A stretch of 48,928 bases of DNA from contig NZ_BJCL01000025.1 of assembly GCF_005403045.1 (NCBI RefSeq), positions 1-48,928 on the forward strand. The letters run 5' to 3'. The stretch is from Pseudaquabacterium pictum. Lineage in GTDB: Bacteria; Pseudomonadota; Gammaproteobacteria; Burkholderiales; Burkholderiaceae_C. Position 1 is the first letter of the stretch. The number at the start of each line of letters is the position of its first letter. Positions 26,047 to 34,617 of the stretch are shown here, piece after piece. Position numbers and translations under genes: made by a program. Under the pieces are notes generated by a model. That model was given only the letters and a program-made list of their open reading frames with translations, was not told the origin of the DNA and ran no database searches.

Positions 26047-26235
26047 TCAGTGCCGTTTGTCGGCTTTCCACGTGCCGCCGTACCGGTACAACGGCTGCGT
26101 CTCCACCTTCGTCCTGCAAGCCGAGCAGATCAGCACCCAGTGGTCGGGCTCGTCATGCACCACACGGAACAGCGCCGTGCTGACCGCCTGACACTGTGCG
26201 CAAGCCTTGGTGCGGGTTCGCGCGGGCTTGGGCAT
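26047..26235 (-). CDS. Small Cys-rich conserved protein
   Basis: This 62-residue basic protein starts MPKPARTRTKACAQCQAVST and contains two C-x-x-C pairs (CAQC near residue 13 and CSAC about 24 residues later), the arrangement of a small zinc ribbon. The C-terminus YRYGGTWKADKRH is Arg/Lys/His-rich. I recall similar unnamed small proteins in Burkholderiales but no function. It lies upstream of the helicase gene on the same strand, with about 150 bases between. Confidence 0.7.
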   Translation of the reverse strand: MPKPARTRTKACAQCQAVSTALFRVVHDEPDHWVLICSACRTKVETQPLYRYGGTWKADKRH

Positions 26236-26863
26236 CCGCCGAGTGTCTCAGACTGTGGCGACAGCCATCGGTCGCTGATGCTTTTCGAGAGTCCGGCCTT
26301 GAACTGCCACGGCCGCTTTCGGCCCAAACCTGCCCGTCAGGCTTCTCCGAAGCTGCCCGTCGCCCGGACCCACTTCTTTCGGGTTCAACGTCTCCGAAGC
26401 AGCCGTTCGTGGCTACCAGGACTCGGCCAGTTGCTGACATCCAATCGGCAAGAAGGTGACCTGGACAACGACCGATATGGGAGCAGGGCCGACATTGACG
26501 AGCGGCCATTCGAGGGCCTGCTGTTTGGAAGCGGTCGCTCAAGGGCCAGCGGCACTTGTCGACGCCAGATGCGCGCTGTAGGACTGCCGCTCGATCTGTC
26601 GAATAGGCAATGCTGGCCCTCAGCTGTAATGGACCGAAACAACCGCGGCGTCGGCGATGCAGCCGTTGCTGTCGCCGTGTGCTCTGGGCGGACTCGCGCT
26701 GGCACTGCCAAGCGATCGTTGCACACCTCGAACAGCGCGTGCACGATCGTCGGCTGGGGGGACCACTCCTGGACTGTTGACGGCACATCAGGGGGCACGA
26801 GACCGGAATAGATTGCCAAGACACGACAGTCTTTCCTTCGGGCGCTCCGAACAATCGGGGCCC
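26236..26863. other. Long intergenic stretch with dispersed repeat and catabolic promoter region
   Basis: About 630 bases without a convincing gene. The left part holds one copy of the dispersed repeat (26315-26415) and a related fragment near 26500-26560 (GAGCGGCCATTCGAGGGC). The right part, roughly 26640-26863, lies upstream of the monooxygenase gene and should contain its promoter. Open frames on both strands here give Arg/Ser-rich text without family similarity. Confidence 0.5.
26315..26415 (+). repeat. Dispersed intergenic repeat, copy 1
   Basis: This copy has the left box CCCAAACCTGCCCGTC (26323), a middle CTCCGAAGCTGCCCG, and the right box TCTCCGAAGCAGCCGTTCG (26391). The left-to-right box distance is 68 bases. 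Copies 2 (31465-31565) and 3 (33745-33845) show the same three parts in the same order and orientation, with spacing of 67. Confidence 0.75.
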
Positions 26864-28402
26864 ATGAACACCACCTCCGCCCAAATGGAAGGAAACGGTC
26901 CGGCTTCTGCGCCGCACAGGACACCTTCACCGGACCGTACAGAGCGCTTCGACGTGGTCATCGTCGGCGCAGGCATCTCCGGCATCGGAGGCGCCTGCAT
27001 GCTGCGTCGCCGCTTCCCACAGATGCGCTTCCTGATCCTCGAAGCGATGGAGTCCTTCGGTGGCACTTGGTTGATTCACAAGTACCCGGGGGCACGATCG
27101 GACAGCGATCTGTACACCTTCGGCTATGAATTCAAGCCCTGGCAGGGCCATCCCATCGCGTCGCGTAAGCAGATCCTGGACTATCTTGGATCGGTCATCG
27201 ACGATGCACAGCTGACGCCGCACATCCGGTATCGGCATCGGATCGAATCCGCCAGCTGGTCCGGCGCGTCGCAGGCATGGACGCTCGATGTGGCCACGGG
27301 ACAGGGAGACGAGGTCATCGCTGTCGAAGCAGGCTTCCTGTGGATGTGCCAGGGGTACTACCGCCACAGCGCGGGCTTCACGCCGGCTTGGCCGGGGCTG
27401 GACAAGTTCAAGGGCCGGGTCATCCATCCGCAGAATTGGCCCGACACGCTGGACCTCACTGGCAAGCGCGTGACCGTCATCGGGTCGGGCGCGACGGCCG
27501 CGACGCTCATCCCGGCCTTGGTGGACGAATGCGCGCATGTGACCATGCTGCAGCGGACACCGACGTACTTCGCCACGGGGCGAAACGGCGATGCACTGGC
27601 AGATGAACTGCGACGGCTCGGCATCGAAGAGGCCTGGATCCACGAGATCATGCGCCGAAAGATGGTGCGCGACAGGGCCGAGCTGATCGAGCGGGCCCGC
27701 ACCTACCCCGAGGAGCTGAAACGGCAGCTCATCGCCGGCGTGCGAGCCTGCCTGCCTGAAGGCTTCGACGTCGACAAGCACTTCACACCACCGTACAAGC
27801 CGCTGCAGCAGCGCGTCGCCTTCGTCCCCGACGGCGACTTGTTCAAGGCGTTCAGTTCCGGCCGGGCCAGCGTTGTGACCGACCACATCGAGGCGATCGA
27901 TGAAGCCGGCATCCTGCTGCAGTCGGGCGAGCGCATCGACTGCGACGTGATCGTCTCGGCGACAGGTTTCGACCTGTCGGTGATGGGCGAGATCCCGTTC
28001 TTCGTCGATGGCGTCGCAGTGGACTTCTCGCGCGCTGTCAGCTACCGCGGGATCATGTTCACCGGCGTGCCCAACATGGCCTGGGTCTATGGCTACGGCC
28101 GCTACAGCTGGACCCTGCGCGCCGAGCTGGTGGGCCAATTCGTCTGCAACCTGCTCGACCACCTCCGGGCCCGCCAAGCCAGCAGTGTGACGGTGACAAC
28201 AGGGCCGGAGGACACAGACATGCCGCTGCACCCATGGGTGGACACCGACGACATGAACGCCGGCTACCTGTTGCGCGGCCTCGACCGCCTGCCCAGGCGG
28301 GGCGGAAAGCCCGAGTGGCAGCACAGCCAGGACTATCTGTACGAACGTGAAGTGCTGCCCTCGGTGGACTTCTCGGATCCGCGCTTTTCATACCGCGCCT
28401 GA
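26864..28402 (+). CDS. Flavin-dependent monooxygenase, Baeyer-Villiger (EthA-like) type
   Basis: The 512-residue flavoprotein has an N-terminal FAD Rossmann motif GAGISG (35-40), the type I Baeyer-Villiger fingerprint FKGRVIHPQNW (Phe182, Gly184, His188, Trp192) followed by PD, and a second NADPH Rossmann motif (VIGSGATAAT). YPGARSDSDLYTFGYEF also matches EthA-like enzymes. Such enzymes insert oxygen next to a ketone, giving an ester or lactone, using FAD, NADPH and O2. The start at 26864 is just downstream of a GGGG-rich stretch and precedes the Rossmann fold by 34 residues. It heads a same-strand cluster with an SDR and a Bug receptor, consistent with alcohol-to-ketone-to-ester catabolism. 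Confidence 0.93.
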   Translation: MNTTSAQMEGNGPASAPHRTPSPDRTERFDVVIVGAGISGIGGACMLRRRFPQMRFLILEAMESFGGTWLIHKYPGARSDSDLYTFGYEFKPWQGHPIASRKQILDYLGSVIDDAQLTPHIRYRHRIESASWSGASQAWTLDVATGQGDEVIAVEAGFLWMCQGYYRHSAGFTPAWPGLDKFKGRVIHPQNWPDTLDLTGKRVTVIGSGATAATLIPALVDECAHVTMLQRTPTYFATGRNGDALADELRRLGIEEAWIHEIMRRKMVRDRAELIERARTYPEELKRQLIAGVRACLPEGFDVDKHFTPPYKPLQQRVAFVPDGDLFKAFSSGRASVVTDHIEAIDEAGILLQSGERIDCDVIVSATGFDLSVMGEIPFFVDGVAVDFSRAVSYRGIMFTGVPNMAWVYGYGRYSWTLRAELVGQFVCNLLDHLRARQASSVTVTTGPEDTDMPLHPWVDTDDMNAGYLLRGLDRLPRRGGKPEWQHSQDYLYEREVLPSVDFSDPRFSYRA

Positions 28403-28449
28403 TGGCCATCGGGCATCTGGCGACAACTCAGCGAATTGGAGAACCTGAC

Positions 28450-29361
28450 ATGAATCACTTCAAAGACCGCGTGGCCGTGGTCACCGGTGCGGGCTCGGGC
28501 CTGGGCAAGGCGCTTGCCGAGGCCGCTGCGCGGCGCCGCATGCGCCTTGTCTTGGCCGACGTCCAGGCAGATGCGTTGGACCGGATCGTGCAATCGCTGC
28601 GCGCACAAGGTGCCGAGGTGACGGGCATGGCGGTCGATGTCGCGGATGCCTCTGCCGTGCAGATGCTGGCCGATCAGGCACAGCGTGATTTCGGCGTCGT
28701 GAACCTGGTCTTCAACAATGCCGGCGTGACCTCGGGTGGACCGATCTGGCAGAACAGCGCGAAGGATTGGGACTGGCTTCTGGGTGTCAATCTCCGCGGC
28801 GTCGCGAACGGCATTCGCAGCTTCACGCCGGGGATGCTGGCCGCTGCAGCGGCTGATCCGAGCTACGAGGGATTCATCGTCAACACCGCCTCCATGGCCG
28901 GGCTGATCACGGCGCCAGGGATGGGCATCTACAGCGTGACCAAGCATGCCGTGGTCGCGCTGTCCGAATGCCTGCACCATGATTTGCAGCTGGCCTCGAC
29001 CCAGGTGCACGCCGCCGTCTTGTGCCCGTCCTACGTGCCGACAGAGATCGGTCAATGCGAGCGCAGCCGGCCTGCGCACCTGGTGAATACCGAACCCTTG
29101 ACCAAGGCACAGTTGGCATCGCGTGCCGCGGCGCAGCAGGCAGTCCAGCAGGGCGGCATCTCCGCCGACTCGGTCGCGGATTTGACGTTCCGCGCCATCG
29201 AGGAGCGGCGCTTCTACATCTTTCCCAGCCCTGAGACGCTGCCGTTGGTCAAGTCGCGTTTCGACCACGTGATCCAGCAGACCGTGCCGGAGCTGCCCTA
29301 CGACCTCTTTCCGGCCCTGAAGGACCGACGCGACAGGTTGCTGGCAGCTGCTGCCCAGTGA
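28450..29361 (+). CDS. Short-chain dehydrogenase/reductase (SDR)
   Basis: The 303-residue protein has the cofactor motif TGAGSGLG (12-19), NNAG, catalytic Ser148 (TASMAG), Tyr161 and Lys165 (YSVTK). It would interconvert an alcohol and a ketone with NAD(P). The acidic residue after the second strand (LVLADVQ) suggests NAD(H) preference. GGAGAA lies just before the ATG. It follows the monooxygenase gene by 47 bases and probably supplies or removes the ketone for it. The C-terminal about 60 residues (PELPYDLFPALKDRRDR) are characteristic of a subgroup often found beside Baeyer-Villiger monooxygenases. Confidence 0.93.
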   Translation: MNHFKDRVAVVTGAGSGLGKALAEAAARRRMRLVLADVQADALDRIVQSLRAQGAEVTGMAVDVADASAVQMLADQAQRDFGVVNLVFNNAGVTSGGPIWQNSAKDWDWLLGVNLRGVANGIRSFTPGMLAAAAADPSYEGFIVNTASMAGLITAPGMGIYSVTKHAVVALSECLHHDLQLASTQVHAAVLCPSYVPTEIGQCERSRPAHLVNTEPLTKAQLASRAAAQQAVQQGGISADSVADLTFRAIEERRFYIFPSPETLPLVKSRFDHVIQQTVPELPYDLFPALKDRRDRLLAAAAQ

Positions 29362-29408
29362 ACTTGCCTTTCGGTCGCTCGCAACCATTCAGTGGATTGA
29401 AATCAAGA

Positions 29409-30392
29409 ATGAAACTGTTTCGACACGTTCTCCGGAGCACCGCCGCGGCATTGCTGCTCATCTCGTACGCAGTGGGCTCCACCGCATTTGCCGACGCTGC
29501 CTATCCGACCCGCCCGATCAAGCTGGTGGTGCCCTACCCGGCAGGCGGCGCGTCGGACGCCGTTGCGCGCATGATCGGCGAGAAGCTCCAGCAGGCCTGG
29601 GGCCAGCCGGTGATCATCGACAACCGCCCTGGCGCTTCAGGGATGATCGGCACCCAGGCGGTCACAAGGGCCCCGGCGGATGGCTACACGGTGCTGGTCC
29701 ACAACACGGTGCTGATCCAGCAGCCCGCCGTGATGGAGAAGCTGCCGTACGACCCGTTCAGCGACCTGCTGCCTGTCGTTTTGACGCTCCGCACGAACAA
29801 CCTGTTCGTCGTACCGGGTGACTCACCTGCGAAGACGCTCAAGGAGTTCATTGGCCTTGCCAAGGCGAACCCGAAACAGCACAACTACGGCAGCTACGGA
29901 ATTGCCAGCGCGGCTCATCTTCATGGTGAACTGTTCAGACAACAGGCGGGCGTCGATCTGGCACATATTCCATTCCAGGGGTCTGCACCCATAGTGACCA
30001 GCCTCGCCGGCGGCCAGCTGTCGAGCGCCTTCATCGATATCCCCACCGCTCTGCCACACATCAAGTCGATGCGTGCGCTTGCCGTGGCGGGCTCCCAGCG
30101 CATTCCGGAGCTGCCAGACGTTCCGACCTTCACGGAACTTGGCTACCGATCATTCGAGCCCTCCGGCTGGCATGGCATGTTCATGCCCGCCGGCACGCCG
30201 CCCGCCGTCGCACAGAAGTTCGCCCAGGGAGTGAGCAGCGCATTGCGCATGCCCGACGTGGCTGCCAAGCTGAGGGCACTGGGGGTCAGCCCCGGTGGCG
30301 GTACGCCCGACGAGTTCGTCCGCCAGATCAAGGACGACGCACCGGTCTATGCCGAGATCGCCAGGACGGCCAACATTCGCATCACGCCGTGA
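29409..30392 (+). CDS. Bug-family tripartite tricarboxylate-type receptor (TctC-like)
   Basis: The 327-residue periplasmic binding protein has a Sec signal (MKLFRHVLRSTAAALLLISY, cleavage probably after AFA) and then YPTRPIKLVVPYPAGGASD and NRPGASGMIGTQAVTRAPADGYT, the hallmark of the Bug superfamily expanded in Burkholderiales. These bind small carboxylates or related solutes. No TctA/TctB membrane genes are adjacent, so it is an orphan receptor that may serve sensing or another transporter. It lies 47 bases after the SDR gene and probably belongs to the same transcript. Confidence 0.93.
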   Translation: MKLFRHVLRSTAAALLLISYAVGSTAFADAAYPTRPIKLVVPYPAGGASDAVARMIGEKLQQAWGQPVIIDNRPGASGMIGTQAVTRAPADGYTVLVHNTVLIQQPAVMEKLPYDPFSDLLPVVLTLRTNNLFVVPGDSPAKTLKEFIGLAKANPKQHNYGSYGIASAAHLHGELFRQQAGVDLAHIPFQGSAPIVTSLAGGQLSSAFIDIPTALPHIKSMRALAVAGSQRIPELPDVPTFTELGYRSFEPSGWHGMFMPAGTPPAVAQKFAQGVSSALRMPDVAAKLRALGVSPGGGTPDEFVRQIKDDAPVYAEIARTANIRITP

Positions 30393-30412
30393 ACCGGCGC
30401 CTGCGCCTGAAA

Positions 30413-31135
30413 TCACCGTGATCCATCGGGTGGCAGCAGCGCGAGCCTTTGCAGCGCATTCAGGTCCAACAGTGTGATGCATCCATAGGACACACGGAGC
30501 AGACCATCCAGCTCCCATTGCTTCAACTGCCGGTTCACGCTCTGCCGCGAAGCTCCGAGCATGTGGCCCAGCGACTCCTGGGACACCTTCAGTTCGGGCA
30601 GGGGCACGGCGTGGCCGCCAGCGGCACGTTCGTGCGTGACTGCCAACAAATGAGCCAGCCGAACCGACAAGGGCTGCAGGATGGTGGCGTCCATGCGTTC
30701 GATGGCCCACTTGTACCGAAAGCAGACGAGCCGCAAGAATTCGAGCACGTGCTCGGGCCGCTTGTTGACAATGTCCTGAAGGCGCCGCGCACTGACCACC
30801 AACAGTTCAGCATCGGTCAGGGCCTTGGCATCGTGAACGCGCGGTGCCTGGATGAAGACGGTGAGCTCCCCGAACCAACGACCACCTTCAACCACTGCCA
30901 GCACAGCTTCCCTGCCGCTGGCGGAAGTCGTGCTCAGTTGAACGGCGCCTCGTTCCACGCAGAAGATCGAGTCGGGGCGTGATCCCCGGGTGTAAAGCGT
31001 TTCTCCCTTGTTCAGCTGCCGTCGTCTTGCGGCATCGCGGAGCACTTGATCCAGCGGCTGCGAAAGCCGGTCAGGAGCGCGATCCGCCGGCGCCTTGCTC
31101 ACAGCCTGCTTGGTAACCCGGTGTTGGATGGGCAT
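30413..31135 (-). CDS. Crp/Fnr-family transcriptional regulator
   Basis: The 240-residue regulator has an N-terminal cyclic-nucleotide-binding-like beta-roll (LNKGETLYTRGSRPDSIFCVERGAVQLST ... WFGELTVF), a dimerisation helix and a C-terminal winged helix (VSQESLGHMLGASRQSVNRQLKQWELDGLLRV). No Fnr-type N-terminal cysteine cluster is present, so it is not an iron-sulfur oxygen sensor. It is convergent with the Bug gene, 20 bases apart, and may control the monooxygenase/SDR/Bug cluster; no operator was recognised. Confidence 0.9.
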   Translation of the reverse strand: MPIQHRVTKQAVSKAPADRAPDRLSQPLDQVLRDAARRRQLNKGETLYTRGSRPDSIFCVERGAVQLSTTSASGREAVLAVVEGGRWFGELTVFIQAPRVHDAKALTDAELLVVSARRLQDIVNKRPEHVLEFLRLVCFRYKWAIERMDATILQPLSVRLAHLLAVTHERAAGGHAVPLPELKVSQESLGHMLGASRQSVNRQLKQWELDGLLRVSYGCITLLDLNALQRLALLPPDGSR

Positions 31136-31844
31136 GTCGTGAAGTCGTCAAGCTGATCAGGCCTTCCGGATACGAGGCCGTGACGATCAAGATCGAACCG
31201 TGCGCCCTGCTGGCCGAAACCGGAGCGGCTGCAAACGTCGGGATGCATGATGGTGCTAGCCCACAATCACTGATTGTCCGCTCTTTGGTCGGGTCGATTT
31301 TCAGTTCGGCCTGGCGACTGACCGCGGTCAGTCTGGACCAGCCGCTCGTCATGAAGAGTGCTTGCGGCGCCTCTGGGTCGGCCAGCGCCTGTCAGGCGCG
31401 CGATCTCACCGCCGAAAAGTTGACCTTCAGGTTGTTCGACCGGGAATCCGACGTTCGCGGTGGGCAGTGAACGACCCACACCTGCCCGTCGACGCGCTCC
31501 GAAGCTGTCCTCCGACCAGCCCGGGTCCTTCACGATCCGCGTCTACGAAGCCGCCGTTCGAGGGCTGCAGCAGTCGGCCACAAGCAGTTTTTTGCCTGAG
31601 GCACAGGGACGCCGGCTCGAACTGCCCTGGCCAGGCCCCTGAGGACGCGGATGGATGCGTCTGCGTAGGTACTGCTGTGCTTGTTGGGGATGCACCCGAG
31701 TTGAGGGAGTCTGCCCAAGAGGTTCAGTCCCCTTGCCTGCCAACCGGTGCGAGCGCCGTGACGTTTCAGCGGAACCCGGCGGGGCCGCTCGCTCGTCTAC
31801 CACTCCCCCTTGACGCACCTGGCGCCCTCTGTCGATGATGAGCG
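31136..31844. other. Long intergenic stretch with dispersed repeat
   Basis: About 700 bases between divergently oriented regulator genes. The middle holds copy 2 of the dispersed repeat (31465-31565). No family-like open frame is visible. The last hundred bases must carry the promoter of the hybrid kinase; a TTGACG at about 31811 is a possible -35 box without a good -10. Confidence 0.5.
31465..31565 (+). repeat. Dispersed intergenic repeat, copy 2
   Basis: The copy shows GGGCAGTGAACGACCCACAC leading into CTGCCCGTCG (left box at 31475), CTCCGAAGCTGTCC, and right box TCTACGAAGCCGCCGTTCG (31542). Box spacing is 67 bases. The left box plus its ten preceding bases are closest to copy 3. Confidence 0.8.
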
Positions 31845-33470
31845 ATGCCACCCGGTTCAGGCCCCACCGAACGAGAGCAGGCACTCGCCGAGGCGCTGGC
31901 CCGGTCGCAACACGAGCTCGAACGCCTGCAGCGGCGCTTTCGAAGCGCCTTCGGCCACCAATTCCAATTCATGGCCATCCTGGCGCCCGACGGCCGGGTG
32001 CTCGACTTCAACGCCCAACTGGTCCCCGGCACGGAACTGCCGCGCACAGCCATCGTCGGCCAGCTGTTCTGGCACACACCCTGGTGGCGGGACCAGCCCG
32101 AGATGCAGGCCGAATGGCCTCACCGACTTGCCGCTGCCGCCGCTAGTCCGGCACCGGTGGTCAGCGAGGACCGCTACACATCCTCGACCGGCCAGACCCG
32201 CTGGGCCTCGGCGGCCGTGCATGCGGTGCGTGACGAGCACGGGGTACTGGACTGCTACATCGTCCAGGCCACCGACACCACCGAGCAGCGCGAAGCCGAA
32301 GCGTTGAAGACCGCGATGGAGGACCAGCTGCGCGAAACACAGAAGCTGCAGGCCATAGGCACCCTGGCCGGCGGCATCGCCCACGATTTCAACAACATCC
32401 TGGGCGCCATCATCGGCAACGTGGCGCTGGCCCGCGGCATGCTTGACGCCGGGCATGCCGCACAGCAGCCGCTAAGACGAGTGAAACGGGCCAGCCTGCG
32501 CGCGCGCAGTCTGGTGCAGCAGATCCTGGCCTTCAGTCGCCAGCAACCGCTGGCCCTGCGCCCACAGCCGCTGCAACCCGTGGTTCTGGAGACGGTGGCG
32601 CTGTTGAAAAGCACCCTGCCTGCCGATGTGCAGCTGAACACGCGCCTGCCTGCCGCCGCGCTGTGGGTGCGGTGTGACGCCACGCAGATACAGCAGGTGC
32701 TGATGAACTTGTGCACCAATGCCTGGCACGCGTTGCACGGCGGGCGCGGCCGCATCGAGGTCGGGCTGGAAGCGGTGGGCGACAGTGAACGTGTGCACCT
32801 GTGGGTGCGCGACGACGGCATGGGCATGGACACCGCCACCCGAGCACGCATCTTCGAGCCCTTCTTCACCACCAAGTCCACCGGCCAGGGCACCGGTCTG
32901 GGTCTATCCGTGGTGCACGGCATTGTCGTCAGCCATGGAGGCACGGTAGCGCTGGACAGCAGTCCGGGCCTGGGCTCAGTGTTCCATGTGCACCTGCCAA
33001 GCGCAGACCCGCAGGCCGACGCCGAAAGCGAAGTGGTCTCGGGCTACAGCACGGTCTTCGGCGCCTTCGACGCTGGCGACGACGACGCCGGCGAGGGCCG
33101 CGGTCGGCATGTGCTGGTGCTGGACGACGACGAGTCCATGGGCCTGGTGTCAGCGGAGCTGCTGGAGCGCGCGGGCTACCAGGTCAGCGTCTTCAACGAC
33201 CCGGAACTGGCGCTGCAAGCACTGCGCGCCGCGCCCGAGGCCTGCGACGTGCTGGTCACCGACTTCAACATGTCCGGCCGCAATGGGCTGGATGTGGTGC
33301 GCGAGCTGGCTGCCATGCGGCCCGACCTACCGGTGGTGCTTAGCTCGGGCTACTTCGACGATGCGCTGGTGGCCGCGGCGCGGGCCCTGGGGGTGCGCCA
33401 TCTGCTGGGCAAGGAGAACACGCTCGACCACCTGTGCCAACGGGTCGCCGAAGCACTGGCCGAGCGCTGA
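31845..33470 (+). CDS. Hybrid histidine kinase (PAS - HisKA/HATPase - receiver)
   Basis: The 541-residue soluble protein has an N-terminal coiled coil, a PAS domain (about 35-145; MAILAPDGRVLDFN ... DTTEQREAEALK), a kinase core with GGIAHDFNNILG (His180), an ATPase domain with NLCTNAWHAL and GQGTGLGLSVVHGIV, and a C-terminal receiver with phosphoacceptor Asp473 (LVTDFNMSGRNG). No transmembrane helix or DNA-binding output is visible, so it likely senses a cytoplasmic signal and passes phosphate to a separate partner. It is a clear paralogue of the kinase at 42244-44238, which has the same core and receiver but two sensory segments. Confidence 0.92.
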   Translation: MPPGSGPTEREQALAEALARSQHELERLQRRFRSAFGHQFQFMAILAPDGRVLDFNAQLVPGTELPRTAIVGQLFWHTPWWRDQPEMQAEWPHRLAAAAASPAPVVSEDRYTSSTGQTRWASAAVHAVRDEHGVLDCYIVQATDTTEQREAEALKTAMEDQLRETQKLQAIGTLAGGIAHDFNNILGAIIGNVALARGMLDAGHAAQQPLRRVKRASLRARSLVQQILAFSRQQPLALRPQPLQPVVLETVALLKSTLPADVQLNTRLPAAALWVRCDATQIQQVLMNLCTNAWHALHGGRGRIEVGLEAVGDSERVHLWVRDDGMGMDTATRARIFEPFFTTKSTGQGTGLGLSVVHGIVVSHGGTVALDSSPGLGSVFHVHLPSADPQADAESEVVSGYSTVFGAFDAGDDDAGEGRGRHVLVLDDDESMGLVSAELLERAGYQVSVFNDPELALQALRAAPEACDVLVTDFNMSGRNGLDVVRELAAMRPDLPVVLSSGYFDDALVAAARALGVRHLLGKENTLDHLCQRVAEALAER

Positions 33471-34116
33471 CCTGCGGGGGCAGATGGGCAGATGCCCGGG
33501 CAGCCAGGTGGCGGCGCTGTCCCTCAGCAGTAGCGCGCCATCTGTACCGCCGGCCAACTTGTGCCCTCTGCGGCAAGGCCGCCACCGGGCGCCGGTGTGC
33601 GGGGCCGACCGGCAGCTGTGTGGCGCAGAGATTAGGACAGCGCATGTCCCTTCAGGGGTCGGCCAGCGACAGCAGGGTGAGAGATCTCAAAGCCTGAAAG
33701 CTGACATTTACATTGAGCGACTGGAAAGCCGACAGCCGCAGTCGGCAGTGATCGACCCACACCTGCCGGCCGGGTTGCTCCAAAGCGGCCGGACGGCGAG
33801 CCGCCGATTTTCTTGTTTCTCTTCTACGAAGCGGCCGCTCGTGACCTCACAGACCCGGCCATTTCCGGTCGGTCGCCCCACGCGCCCAGTCGCAGCCTCG
33901 GCGGGCACCTGAACGCCAGTTTTCCGGCGTCGAGTTTGGAGCCGCCTATGGCTTGACCCGGCGAGGCGCGGACAATGGCAAAGGGCTGTCATCGGGTAAG
34001 CCAATGCCGCCTTGGCCACCGCCTGCGCCGCCACCGAGATGGGTATGAACCGCATGGTTGCGCTGCGCCTGCTGAAGCGGGCCTTTTCTCGCATCCGGTA
34101 CGCGTGCGAGGATTAA
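33471..34116. other. Long intergenic stretch with dispersed repeat
   Basis: About 645 bases between the kinase gene and the RRM-gene terminator. It contains copy 3 of the dispersed repeat (33745-33845). The earlier part, 33580-33650, carries GCCGACCGGCAGCTGTGTGG, which has a weak counterpart near 35160. No convincing gene is present. Confidence 0.45.
33745..33845 (+). repeat. Dispersed intergenic repeat, copy 3
   Basis: The copy shows CGGCAGTGATCGACCCACAC (left box at 33756), CTCCAAAGCGGCCG, and right box TCTACGAAGCGGCCGCTCG (33823). Box spacing is 67 bases, the same as in copy 2 although the intervening sequence has diverged. That argues for a conserved structure or common origin. Confidence 0.8.
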
Positions 34117-34145
34117 AAAAGGCCGTCTCGCAGAGACGGCCTTTT
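34117..34145. terminator. Rho-independent, probably bidirectional terminator
   Basis: A 9-bp perfect stem GGCCGTCTC/GAGACGGCC (34121-34129 and 34133-34141) with a 3-base GCA loop is flanked by A-rich sequence on the left and TTTT on the right. It therefore works in either direction. It lies 20 bases after the stop codon of the minus-strand RRM gene and is the clearest terminator in the window. Confidence 0.93.
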
Positions 34146-34165
34146 GGTTGTGGGGCAGGCTGCGA

Positions 34166-34513
34166 TCAGCCTCGGCCGCCGAAGCCGTCCGTCCCGTACC
34201 CTACGTCCGAGCGATTGGAGGCGCGGTAGCCGTGGGAACCGTTGCCGCCCGGGGTGGCGCGGTCTTCACGGGGGCGCGCCAGACTCACGCTGATGGCGCG
34301 GCCATCGACGGACATGCCGTTCAAACCGGCAATCGCGGCCTGGGCAAATTCGGCCGACTCCATCTCGACGAAACCGAAGCCTTTTGACTTGTTCGTGTCG
34401 CGGTCCATCATGACCTTGGCGGAGGACACTTTGCCGAACTCGCCAAAGTTGCTTCTGAGGCTGGCATCGGTGACGGAGAAGGGCAGGTTGCCCACGAAGA
34501 TCTTGGTGCTCAT
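34166..34513 (-). CDS. RRM-domain RNA-binding protein
   Basis: This 115-residue protein consists of one RNA-recognition motif with RNP2 (IFVGNL) and RNP1 (KGFGFVEM), followed by a Gly/Arg/Asn-rich tail ending DGFGGRG. It resembles the single-RRM proteins of cyanobacteria and Burkholderiales that bind single-stranded RNA and are often induced by cold. RNP1 carries both aromatic positions for base stacking. An AAAGG ribosome-binding site precedes the ATG, and a strong terminator follows. It is probably monocistronic. Confidence 0.95.
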   Translation of the reverse strand: MSTKIFVGNLPFSVTDASLRSNFGEFGKVSSAKVMMDRDTNKSKGFGFVEMESAEFAQAAIAGLNGMSVDGRAISVSLARPREDRATPGGNGSHGYRASNRSDVGYGTDGFGGRG

Positions 34514-34617
34514 GATGAGCCTTTCATTGAATCAGGACGCATCCATCGCGATGCGTGCGAGCGAACCAGAAGTCCGCGAGGTCGAAGCTGGGCTTTAACT
34601 GCCATGGGGAGCAGTTG

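Noticed and set aside
33340-33645. Minus-strand frames near the end of the first hybrid kinase
   Set aside because: They overlap the kinase 3' end antisense and have no recognisable transposase or other domain, although the adjacent DNA looks like decayed sequence.
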